A stretch of DNA of 5,913 nt from Tannerella sp. (GTDB lineage Bacteria; Bacteroidota; Bacteroidia; Bacteroidales; Tannerellaceae). Position 1 is the stretch's first letter, and every line of letters begins with the position of its first letter. Below, in pieces: positions 1-5,913 of this stretch. Under the pieces are notes generated by a model. That model had not been told where the DNA came from, made no database searches, and worked only from the letters and a program-made list of their open reading frames with translations. The position numbers and the translations under genes were made by a program. The stretch spans positions 1 to 5,913 of the forward strand of contig JAITMT010000005.1 of assembly GCA_031277235.1 (NCBI GenBank), read 5' to 3'.

Positions 1-483
1 GGAAATGACGTCTATAATTACGTAAGGCGCTACATGGATAATCCGTATTTCAACATCACCAACCTGTTTACCCGGGCGCTCGATTATGCTCAATTGGGTT
101 TGATTGACCCGAACGGACCGGATGATTACCGCAACACGAGGATAGTTGGCGGCGATCCCTACGCTCCGCGTTTTGCCCTGAACAAAAGTACAAGCGACCA
201 AAACTTTCTGGTCTCCGACCGGTTTGTGGAAGACGGCTCCTACCTGCGAATCCAAAACGTTTCGCTTGCCTACAACCTTCCCCAAAACTGGTTGCGTCGC
301 GCCGGAATCGGCAATGTCAAACTGTACATGAATCTGCAAAACCTTTATACCTTTACCAATTACAGCGGCTTCGATCCCGAAATCGGAACGCAGGGTAACG
401 GAAGAGGCAGAACAACCGGTGTAGATCAGGGGCGCTATCCTTCGCCGCGCATCTATACTTTCGGACTGAATTTAACTTTTTAA
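1..483 (+). CDS. SusC-like TonB-dependent outer-membrane transporter, C-terminal fragment (5' end outside window)
   Basis: The frame is open from base 1, so the real start lies upstream; only the last 160 residues of a protein usually near 1000 residues are visible. The internal ATG at 34 is not the start, because coding continues before it. Seen: residues 75-90 carry FVEDGSYLRIQNVSLAYNLP, the hallmark late-barrel segment of SusC/RagA proteins. This is followed by the KLYMNLQNLYTFTNYSGFDPE strand-and-turn block, and the protein ends RIYTFGLNLTF, a terminal amphipathic beta strand with a final Phe as expected for an outer-membrane barrel. Known of the family: SusC forms a TonB-powered barrel capped by its SusD partner and imports oligosaccharides into the periplasm. 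The susD gene follows within 14 bp, confirming the pairing. Substrate cannot be read from this fragment; xylo-oligosaccharides are inferred from the downstream GH10. The plug domain, TonB box and carboxypeptidase-like N-terminal domain are outside the window. Confidence 0.96.
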   Translation, partial: GNDVYNYVRRYMDNPYFNITNLFTRALDYAQLGLIDPNGPDDYRNTRIVGGDPYAPRFALNKSTSDQNFLVSDRFVEDGSYLRIQNVSLAYNLPQNWLRRAGIGNVKLYMNLQNLYTFTNYSGFDPEIGTQGNGRGRTTGVDQGRYPSPRIYTFGLNLTF

Positions 484-487
484 CAAT

Positions 488-493
488 GGAAAG
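488..493 (+). promoter_or_regulatory. Purine-rich SD-like site supporting the 498 start of susD
   Basis: GGAAAG lies four bases before the ATG at 498. The alternative ATG at 486 has only TTTTAACA before it, with no purine run. Bacteroidetes often lack strong Shine-Dalgarno sequences, so this is supporting evidence rather than proof; the shape of the signal peptide points the same way. Confidence 0.4.
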
Positions 494-497
494 TAAT

Positions 498-2177
498 ATG
501 AAAAAAATAATTTTATCAATAGCAATTTTAAGTACCTTATCATTAGGCTCCTGCAGTGATTTTCTGGATATAGAATCGAATGATATCATCACCGGCGACG
601 CTCTGTCGGCTGAAAATCTGGATGCGATGACTGCTCCGCTATACAATTTTGCCTGGTACGAATTTAACTGGCGGTTTAATGTCGCCGCCGGAGACGCCAT
701 GGCTTTCAATCTGGAACACAATGCCGACTATTACGGCGATTTTACCTACTTCACGTTTTCAAGTTCAACCAGTTCTTTGGGACCGGCTTGGGGTTCACTT
801 TACTTTGTCGTGCAAAGCGCCAACAAGGTAATCATTACCGTCAATTCCTCCGACGCCGATGAAACCGTGAAAAGCCGGACTATTGCCGAAGCGCGGTTTA
901 TGCGCGGCTTGGCATACTGGTATCTGGCTACGATGTGGCGCGATGTGATTATTTCGGAAGATCCTACGCCGCTGGTAAACAATCCAATCGTAAACACGAA
1001 TCCTCAAAAGGACGTTTACGAATTTGCCATTCGCGACATGGAATTTGCCGCCAAATATTTGCCCGAAACATCGTCGGCGAACGGACGGGTAAACCGTTAC
1101 AGCGCATTCGGCATGTTGTCGCGCTTCTATCTGGCTTATTCCGGTTTTGTGGCGTCCAATTTCGGCGCCAATCCGAATGTGGGAACACGCGACCAGGGCT
1201 ATCTCGATTTGGCTAAAAAAGCAGCCGAAAAAGTAATCGCCAGCGGCAAGTACCGGTTAATGGACAATTATCCCGATTTGTTTCAAATCGCGAATAACAA
1301 CAATGTCGAAACGCTCTTTGCCTTTCAGTGGGTGCCCGGAGTGAACGGAAACAGCAATCCCGGACTTACGAACGGCTCGGTTTCCAATCTTGCCGGTATC
1401 GGTGTTGCCAGCGCAGGCGAAGCCTGGGGAGCATGGTCAAATCCCACGTACAACATGATGAGCGAATATGAATCCGACGATTACATCCGCCGCTATGCAA
1501 CCTTTATGGCTTCCGGCGATTTCTATCCCGAAATCAACACTGCCGAAGGCGGTTTGCAGCTCGGCGACGATGCTAACGAAGGCGTCTATAAAATCGGACA
1601 CAATGCCTATAACGATTGCCTGCTCATAAAGAAAGGCGTTACGGGCAATCAAAATGACAATCCTGCCATCAACACCCGTAATTCGGGACTGAATAACGCC
1701 ATGTTGCGTTATGCCGAAGTATTGTTGAACTACGCCGAAGCCGTGTTGGGCAACAACGCCTCGACAAGCGATGCGAGTGCTTTGCAATACTTCAACGCCG
1801 TGCGTACCCGCGCCGAAATGTCGGAAAAAACATCCCTTACCTGGGAAGACTTTCGCCACGAACGCCGCATCGAATTTTGCATGGAAGGGCTTTACTGGTA
1901 TGACCTGATGGCTCGCGCCTACTACCGGCAGCAGGAAATCATCAATTACCTGACAGAACAGGACAGGGGTGTGCAACCGGCTTTCCTGTTTGACGCTCCG
2001 ATGGATTTGCGCATAGACCCCGAACGGGATCCCGGAACTCATGCAGTAGGCAGAATTGATGCCGCATCGCTCAGATTGCCTTATCCTGCCAATGAAATCA
2101 TACAGAATGGTAAACTTGCCGAACCGCCCGTACCTTATGAATTTACGGAGGAACGCATTACAGATTTGTTCAATTAA
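498..2177 (+). CDS. SusD/RagB-family nutrient-binding outer-membrane lipoprotein
   Basis: A complete 559-residue protein of normal SusD length that caps the upstream SusC transporter and binds glycan at the cell surface. I chose ATG 498 over in-frame ATG 486 because it gives a classical signal peptide beginning MKKIILSIAILS, with lipobox LGSC and lipidated Cys at residue 19, and has GGAAAG just upstream. Starting at 486 adds only MESN. Domain evidence: the N-terminal SusD-like TPR region includes ARFMRGLAYWYL at 132-143 and the following YEFAIRDMEFAAKYLP helix. The C-terminal SusD domain carries a RYAEVLLNYAEA helix, ERRIEFCMEG at 455-464 followed by LYWYDLMAR, and LPYPANEI at 527-534, the typical family ending. 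The protein is translationally close to susC (14 bp gap) and to the next gene (15 bp gap). The bound glycan cannot be read from sequence alone; xylan is inferred from the GH10 in the same operon. No frameshift or missing block is apparent. Confidence 0.96.
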   Translation: MKKIILSIAILSTLSLGSCSDFLDIESNDIITGDALSAENLDAMTAPLYNFAWYEFNWRFNVAAGDAMAFNLEHNADYYGDFTYFTFSSSTSSLGPAWGSLYFVVQSANKVIITVNSSDADETVKSRTIAEARFMRGLAYWYLATMWRDVIISEDPTPLVNNPIVNTNPQKDVYEFAIRDMEFAAKYLPETSSANGRVNRYSAFGMLSRFYLAYSGFVASNFGANPNVGTRDQGYLDLAKKAAEKVIASGKYRLMDNYPDLFQIANNNNVETLFAFQWVPGVNGNSNPGLTNGSVSNLAGIGVASAGEAWGAWSNPTYNMMSEYESDDYIRRYATFMASGDFYPEINTAEGGLQLGDDANEGVYKIGHNAYNDCLLIKKGVTGNQNDNPAINTRNSGLNNAMLRYAEVLLNYAEAVLGNNASTSDASALQYFNAVRTRAEMSEKTSLTWEDFRHERRIEFCMEGLYWYDLMARAYYRQQEIINYLTEQDRGVQPAFLFDAPMDLRIDPERDPGTHAVGRIDAASLRLPYPANEIIQNGKLAEPPVPYEFTEERITDLFN

Positions 2178-2192
2178 AAAAATAATTTTCGT

Positions 2193-3509
2193 ATGAAAAA
2201 TAAAAATTATATCAAAAATTTACTGCTTTTCGGGTTGATAGCCGCTATTATTCCCTTTTCTTCCTGTGAAGACAACGATGATACCGGCGGCAGTTCGGCA
2301 ACGCCCGTCATAAAGGCTGTGTATTTGGAAGACCCGAACTCGTCCGTGCCCGACCGCTTGGTTGAATTTGCACGTTTGGGACAGACTATCCGTATCGAAG
2401 GCGAGTCGCTTTTGGGCGTAAACAAACTATTCCTGAATGGATTTGAGCAACTCTTCAATCCTGCGCTGATGACCGATAACACGATGCTGTTTCAAATCAG
2501 CAGCCGGGTTCCGACCATTGATGCGACCGAAGATGTTCGCAATACGATTCGTCTGGAAAAAAGCGCCGGCAATTTTGTCGTTTACAATTTTGAAATCCGT
2601 TCCGCAGCGCCGGGCATTTCCAATGTATCCCATACAATGGCGCAGGCGGGCGAAGTAATCACTCTGACCGGAAACGGCTTGCAGGAAGTTTCCCGGGTGC
2701 TTTTCCCGGGCGATATTGAAGGAACAAACATTGTTTCCGACGATGAAAACGGAGAATGGTGTCAGGTTACGGTTCCCGCCGGCATCACGACCAGCGGCTC
2801 GATTAAGGTAACCGGCGCAAACGGCGGAGCCTTTTCGCCTGCTTACTTCAATTATAAGGAAGGCTTGCTGCATAATTTCGACGATGTGCAGAATTATTCC
2901 TGGGGTTCGGGCGTTGACAATACGGCTCTGACGGCTTCAATCCCTACTTCCGGTAATTTGCCGAAATCGCAGGGCGGCTATCAGTGTTTCAATGCTTCCG
3001 GCAGTTTGGGCGCAGGCGCCGACCAGCGTTTCTGGATGAATTCCAAAGTTGCCAGCGGTCTTTTGGCGGCTATACCGGCTTCCACTCCCACCGACCAGTG
3101 TGGCGTCCAGATGGACATTTACGTCGAAGGAGCATGGAATTCCGGCGTAATCCGCTTTGTGATGGCTGACGGATGGGGTACAGGCATGTATGATATGCTT
3201 TATCAACCCGTTTATCCGGACGGAAAGACTTACGATGCGGCGGCATTCGTTAATCCGGGCTGTTGGTTTACCGTTACGCTGCCGTTTAGCCTCAGTGATG
3301 ATTTTGCCAGCAGATCGCTCGCAGACGTGCTTGCACAAATGACTATTGCCGAAACCGAAAAATACAATCAGATAGGTCCCTGGTTTGAAAACAGCGGAAT
3401 AAAAGACGTTTTCGATCCGGTACCTTCGACTGCAAAAGTGTATTTCGATAACATTCGCGTAGTGCCAATCATAACGCCCGCTTACAGTGATTATCCGGAT
3501 GAAGAATAA
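2193..3509 (+). CDS. IPT/TIG-domain surface glycan-binding lipoprotein (SGBP), probably xylan-binding
   Basis: A complete 438-residue lipoprotein. The signal peptide ends in FSSC with lipidated Cys25, and EDNDD follows directly; such acidic runs act as surface-export signals in Bacteroidetes lipoproteins. Residues ~38-138 and ~139-224 look like two IPT/TIG immunoglobulin-like modules: the second begins APGISNVSHTMAQAGEVITLTGNGL, the typical 'P.I..VS....G..ITI.G..L' pattern. From residue 225 a separate C-terminal beta-rich domain of about 214 residues starts LLHNFDDV and ends KVYFDNIRVVPI. It is rich in Trp and aromatics (NYSWGSG, RFWMNS, DGWGTGMYDMLYQP, GCWFTV, GPWFENSG), as expected for a carbohydrate-binding platform like the C-terminal domain of SGBP-B proteins. 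Inferred role: the Ig-like modules act as a stalk lifting the C-terminal domain off the membrane to recruit xylan. Position between susD and the xylanase fits this. No catalytic motif was seen. Confidence 0.88.
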   Translation: MKNKNYIKNLLLFGLIAAIIPFSSCEDNDDTGGSSATPVIKAVYLEDPNSSVPDRLVEFARLGQTIRIEGESLLGVNKLFLNGFEQLFNPALMTDNTMLFQISSRVPTIDATEDVRNTIRLEKSAGNFVVYNFEIRSAAPGISNVSHTMAQAGEVITLTGNGLQEVSRVLFPGDIEGTNIVSDDENGEWCQVTVPAGITTSGSIKVTGANGGAFSPAYFNYKEGLLHNFDDVQNYSWGSGVDNTALTASIPTSGNLPKSQGGYQCFNASGSLGAGADQRFWMNSKVASGLLAAIPASTPTDQCGVQMDIYVEGAWNSGVIRFVMADGWGTGMYDMLYQPVYPDGKTYDAAAFVNPGCWFTVTLPFSLSDDFASRSLADVLAQMTIAETEKYNQIGPWFENSGIKDVFDPVPSTAKVYFDNIRVVPIITPAYSDYPDEE

Positions 3510-3531
3510 TAACCGATTAATTGATAGAATT

Positions 3532-5913
3532 ATGAAAATAAAAAACAGTATATATCTTTTGCTCGTAGCGCTGTCTATGAGTTTTAATTCCTGCTACGAC
3601 ACGAAAATGGAATGGGGCGATCCTTACACGCACCCCGCCGAAGTAGAATTGCCGTTACCCTTGCAGGAAGCGATTTCCCGGTACGATGTGTTGAAGGCTT
3701 ATACCGGTTTCAAGGTGGGCGCGGGCATCGGTTTCGACATGTATGGCAAGAATGAGGCGTTTCGCAACATTGTCAATCAGAATTTTACCGAAATAACTCC
3801 GGGAAATGAAATGAAACAGTCATCCCTGATGAGTGCCACGGGTGTATTGAATTTCGCCACTGCCGATGCGATGGTTGACCGGTTGAAAAGCGCCGGCTTA
3901 GCCATTTACGGGCATACGCTCGTATGGCACACGCAACAGCAGGCGGGTTATTTGAAGAGTTTGATCGCACCGACGATCATCATGCCCCCCGCAGGCTCCA
4001 ACCTGCTTGAAAACGGAAGTTTTGAAGACGGCATGACAGGCTGGGGACAGTGGGGCGGCGGCTCTACCAACGAAATTGTTACCGAAGGCACGGTAGATGG
4101 CGAAAAAGCGTTGAAAATCAATATACCCAATGCAGGAGATACCTGGAGTGTGCAATTGCGCACTCCGGCTGTTCCGACCATCGTGGGACATCAATACGAA
4201 GTATCGTTCTTTATCCGTTCCGAAGAGCAGGGCGCAGTCCGTTTGAGTATCGGCGCCGCGGGGCAGATGAGCAACCGCTGGCCCCAACATCAGAATGCCA
4301 TTCCGGGAAGCAAGGACAATATACTTCTGACTACTTCTGCCTGGCAACAAATTGTGTTCAGCACGAATACCATTGTCAGTGAAACTCCCTGGGTTGCCGA
4401 GGGCGAGTCGGTACAATTCGACCTTGACCTCGGACAGGTGGCCGGAGTGTATTATATTGACAACGTAGTCGTTACCGATTTGGATGCCGTAGTGGACGGG
4501 AATTTGCTTTCCGCCGGAGGTTTTGAATCGGGCGATTTGGCAGCCGACGGCTGGCAAGCCAAAAATGCGGGCGCAGGCATCGAAATTACGACCGGGGAAA
4601 CAAGAACCGGAACGTATGCGGTGAAATTGACCGCAAGCGCAACGTCTAAAAATGATTGGGATTTGCAAATGGGCGCGCCTTCCGTTCCGGTAACACCCGG
4701 TAACCGCTACGAAATTTCTTTCTACATCAAATCCAATGTGGAGGGTAAAGGACGGCTTTCATTCGGCAGTTCGATGAGCAACAATTATCCTTATGTAAAT
4801 GGAGCCAGAGAATTTGTAACAACCACAGACTGGACAAGAGTTGTTTACAGCCCGGAAACCGTTGATCCCGACTGGACTCCCACGGCGGATGCCTTGCAGA
4901 TTGATTTCGACTTGGGTCTCGTCCCGGACGTAACCTATTATATTGACGATGTAACAGTTATAGACATGGACGCTACGCCGGGAGAAGTGAATCTCGTTGA
5001 AAACGGCAATTTTGAAACCGGAGAAATAACGCCCTGGCTCACTCCGAATCCGGGCGCCGGAATTACGGTTACTGCCGATGCGAAAAGTCAGGGTAAATAC
5101 GGATTGCAGGGAATAGCCGGTACCGGAACCAACGAATGGGATTTGCAGTTCCAAACGCCGACTATTCCGCTCGATGCAACCAAAACCTATACCATGTCGT
5201 TCTGGATTAAATCGGATATTGCCGGTCAGGGACGTATCTCGTTTGCCGGACTTAGCAATAACTATCCCTGGATCAACTGGGACGGTACCGGCGCAGTCGC
5301 ATTGTTCAATACGACAAGTAACTGGAAATATATTTCTTTCGACATTCCCGAACAGGTGGCGTCTATCATGTTAAGTTTTGATTTGGGAAAAGTGCCGGGA
5401 GCAACTTATTTTGTGGATGATGTGAAACTGATAGAGAAACCAGAAGTAGAAACGGCAAGCGCTCCGAAAACGGAATTGCGTGCAGGTCCGATCACCATCG
5501 AAAAAACGCCGGAAGAAAAATTTGCCATTTTGGAACCTGTTTTCATCAATTACATCAAGGATGTCACCACGCATTTCAAGGGAAAAATTGCAGCCTGGGA
5601 CGTTGTGAACGAACCGATGAGCGACGGCAAACCGTCGTCGGTGAAATCGGCTTCCGAAAAAACGGAAGAACTGGCAGCCGATGAATTTTACTGGCAGGAT
5701 TATCTGGGGAAAGATTATGCCGTTACTGCTTTCAAAACGGCGCAGGCAGCCGATCCCGATGCCAAGCTGTTTATCAACGACTACAATCTGGAATACAGCC
5801 TTGCCAAATGCGACGGTCTGATTGAATACGTCAAATACATCGAAGAACAGGGCGCCAGAGTGGATGGCATCGGTACGCAAATGCACGTTTCGCTGACCGC
5901 CGATCGCAACAAT
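3532..5913 (+). CDS. GH10 endo-beta-1,4-xylanase lipoprotein with three CBM4/9/22-like modules inserted in the catalytic domain (3' end outside window)
   Basis: Open for 794 codons to the right edge with no stop. ATG 3532 gives MKIKNSIYLLLVALSMSFNSC, a lipoprotein signal peptide with Cys21, so surface or outer-membrane anchoring is likely. GH10 part 1 spans ~40-155, with NEMK at 92-95 and GHTLVWH at 127-133, the substrate-contact motifs of strands 2 and 3 in the barrel. About 500 residues holding three tandem beta-sandwich modules follow (157-318, 324-484, 487-635). GH10 part 2 resumes near 655, with WDVVNEP at 689-695 (Glu694 predicted acid/base), INDYNLE at 748-754, and DGIGTQMHVSL at 778-788. 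The nucleophile Glu of the later TELD-type motif lies beyond the window, so catalytic completeness is unproven. Reaction: hydrolysis of internal beta-1,4-xylosyl bonds. The split layout resembles Bacteroides and Prevotella Xyn10 enzymes with CBMs inside the barrel. It sits 22 bp after the SGBP gene, with no obvious SD. Confidence 0.95.
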   Translation, partial: MKIKNSIYLLLVALSMSFNSCYDTKMEWGDPYTHPAEVELPLPLQEAISRYDVLKAYTGFKVGAGIGFDMYGKNEAFRNIVNQNFTEITPGNEMKQSSLMSATGVLNFATADAMVDRLKSAGLAIYGHTLVWHTQQQAGYLKSLIAPTIIMPPAGSNLLENGSFEDGMTGWGQWGGGSTNEIVTEGTVDGEKALKINIPNAGDTWSVQLRTPAVPTIVGHQYEVSFFIRSEEQGAVRLSIGAAGQMSNRWPQHQNAIPGSKDNILLTTSAWQQIVFSTNTIVSETPWVAEGESVQFDLDLGQVAGVYYIDNVVVTDLDAVVDGNLLSAGGFESGDLAADGWQAKNAGAGIEITTGETRTGTYAVKLTASATSKNDWDLQMGAPSVPVTPGNRYEISFYIKSNVEGKGRLSFGSSMSNNYPYVNGAREFVTTTDWTRVVYSPETVDPDWTPTADALQIDFDLGLVPDVTYYIDDVTVIDMDATPGEVNLVENGNFETGEITPWLTPNPGAGITVTADAKSQGKYGLQGIAGTGTNEWDLQFQTPTIPLDATKTYTMSFWIKSDIAGQGRISFAGLSNNYPWINWDGTGAVALFNTTSNWKYISFDIPEQVASIMLSFDLGKVPGATYFVDDVKLIEKPEVETASAPKTELRAGPITIEKTPEEKFAILEPVFINYIKDVTTHFKGKIAAWDVVNEPMSDGKPSSVKSASEKTEELAADEFYWQDYLGKDYAVTAFKTAQAADPDAKLFINDYNLEYSLAKCDGLIEYVKYIEEQGARVDGIGTQMHVSLTADRNN
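4000..4485 (+). repeat. Inserted CBM module A (first of three tandem CBM4/9/22-like domains, protein level)
   Basis: Residues 157-318 of the xylanase. It opens NLLENGSFEDGMTGW, the canonical start of CBM4/9/22 sandwiches ('N.l.NG.FE.g...gW'). It continues with TWSVQL, then YEVSFFIRSEEQG, SNRWP at 247-251, FDLDLGQVAG, and closes YYIDNVVV. It begins only 24 residues after GHTLVWH. It differs from B and C in replacing SNNYP with SNRWP followed by QHQN. It also has a longer segment before the final strands, containing SETPWVAEGE. The exact CBM family (4, 9 or 22) cannot be assigned by eye. Confidence 0.82.
4501..4983 (+). repeat. Inserted CBM module B (second tandem domain, protein level)
   Basis: Residues 324-484. 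It starts NLLSAGGFESGDLAADGW, then has NDWDLQMGAPSVPVTPG, RYEISFYIKSNVEGKGRLSFG, SNNYPY at 416-421, IDFDLGLVPDVTYYIDDVTV. The succession of motifs matches A and C in order and spacing. B shares the FDLDLG/FDLG...YYID ending with A and the SNNYP aromatic motif with C. Short DNA identities remain: TATTATATTGAC is found in A and B, and TGGGATTTGCA in B and C. This indicates old internal duplication with strong divergence, not a recent copy. Confidence 0.84.
4990..5436 (+). repeat. Inserted CBM module C (third tandem domain, protein level)
   Basis: Residues 487-635. It starts NLVENGNFETGEITPW, then NEWDLQFQTPTIPLD, YTMSFWIKSDIAGQGRISFAG, SNNYPW at 575-580 followed by INWDG, then SFDLGKVPGATYFVDDVKLI. 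It is the most aromatic copy at the presumed binding loop (Tyr578, Trp580, Trp583). A linker of about 20 residues, with EVETASAPKTELRAG, joins it to the resumed GH10 fold at TPEEKFAILE near residue 659. Confidence 0.84.

Noticed and set aside
1437..2042. Minus-strand open frame of 201 codons opposite susD
   Set aside because: It is antisense to conserved SusD C-terminal motifs; the protein has no recognisable domain.
2165..2190. Possible Bacteroides-type promoter before the SGBP gene (TTTG ... TAATTTTC)
   Set aside because: The -7-like element misses the final G of TAnnTTTG, the gap to TTTG is about 14 bases rather than about 20, and it ends two bases before the ATG. AT-rich start regions explain it.
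3510..3531. Possible terminator or promoter between the SGBP and xylanase genes
   Set aside because: The 22 bp gap is AT-rich but has no stable GC stem with a T-run and no spaced promoter elements.
4050..4382. Plus-strand open frame of 110 codons inside the xylanase, out of frame
   Set aside because: The main frame there encodes a clear CBM module; the overlapping frame has unnatural composition (Arg/Cys/His rich) and no motif.
3898..4668. Long minus-strand open frame of 256 codons opposite the xylanase
   Set aside because: It lies wholly antisense to the GH10/CBM coding region, has no recognisable motif, no SD-like site and no room for a promoter. It results from codon usage of the real gene.
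5371..5886. Minus-strand open frame of 171 codons near the right edge
   Set aside because: It is antisense to the GH10 acid/base and strand motifs; its Phe/Arg-rich product looks like a reverse-complement shadow.
3532..5913. The split GH10 as a frameshifted gene or a chimeric assembly join
   Set aside because: A single frame stays open for 794 codons through both barrel halves and all three modules, and the insertion point matches that of known Xyn10 enzymes with internal CBMs.

Overview
The window is a compact stretch of a Bacteroidetes polysaccharide utilization locus (PUL), most likely for xylan. Everything is on the + strand and reads as one operon: the 3' end of a susC-like TonB-dependent transporter, a complete susD-like lipoprotein, a complete IPT/TIG-type surface glycan-binding lipoprotein, and a GH10 endo-xylanase lipoprotein that runs off the right edge. 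The SusC/SusD pair and the lipoprotein signal peptides followed by acidic or Asp-containing segments point to Bacteroidetes. AT-rich start regions with weak Shine-Dalgarno sequences fit this too. A member of the Bacteroidales is plausible, but I cannot name a genus.

Layout: 1-483 is the susC C-terminal barrel. 498-2177 is susD, with an alternative start at 486. 2193-3509 is the surface glycan-binding protein. 3532-5913 is the GH10 enzyme, 794 codons with no stop before the edge. Intergenic gaps are 14, 15 and 22 bp. None holds a terminator-like hairpin or a convincing Bacteroides promoter, so one polycistronic transcript is expected. No stretch over 300 bases lacks a gene, and I found no RNA gene, mobile element or CRISPR array.

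How they work together (inference from characterised systems of this type): the GH10 lipoprotein cuts xylan at the cell surface. The glycan-binding protein and SusD hold xylan and the released oligosaccharides. SusC imports the oligosaccharides through the outer membrane for further periplasmic breakdown. The gene order matches the core xylan cluster of gut Bacteroides (SusC, SusD, surface glycan-binding protein, Xyn10).

The most notable feature is the architecture of the GH10 enzyme. Its catalytic barrel is interrupted between the HTLVWH motif and the WDVVNEP acid/base motif by about 500 residues containing three tandem CBM4/9/22-like modules. Inserted CBMs are known from Bacteroides and Prevotella Xyn10 enzymes, but the examples I recall have fewer modules. 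The triple array and the divergence of its first module are the points to follow up.
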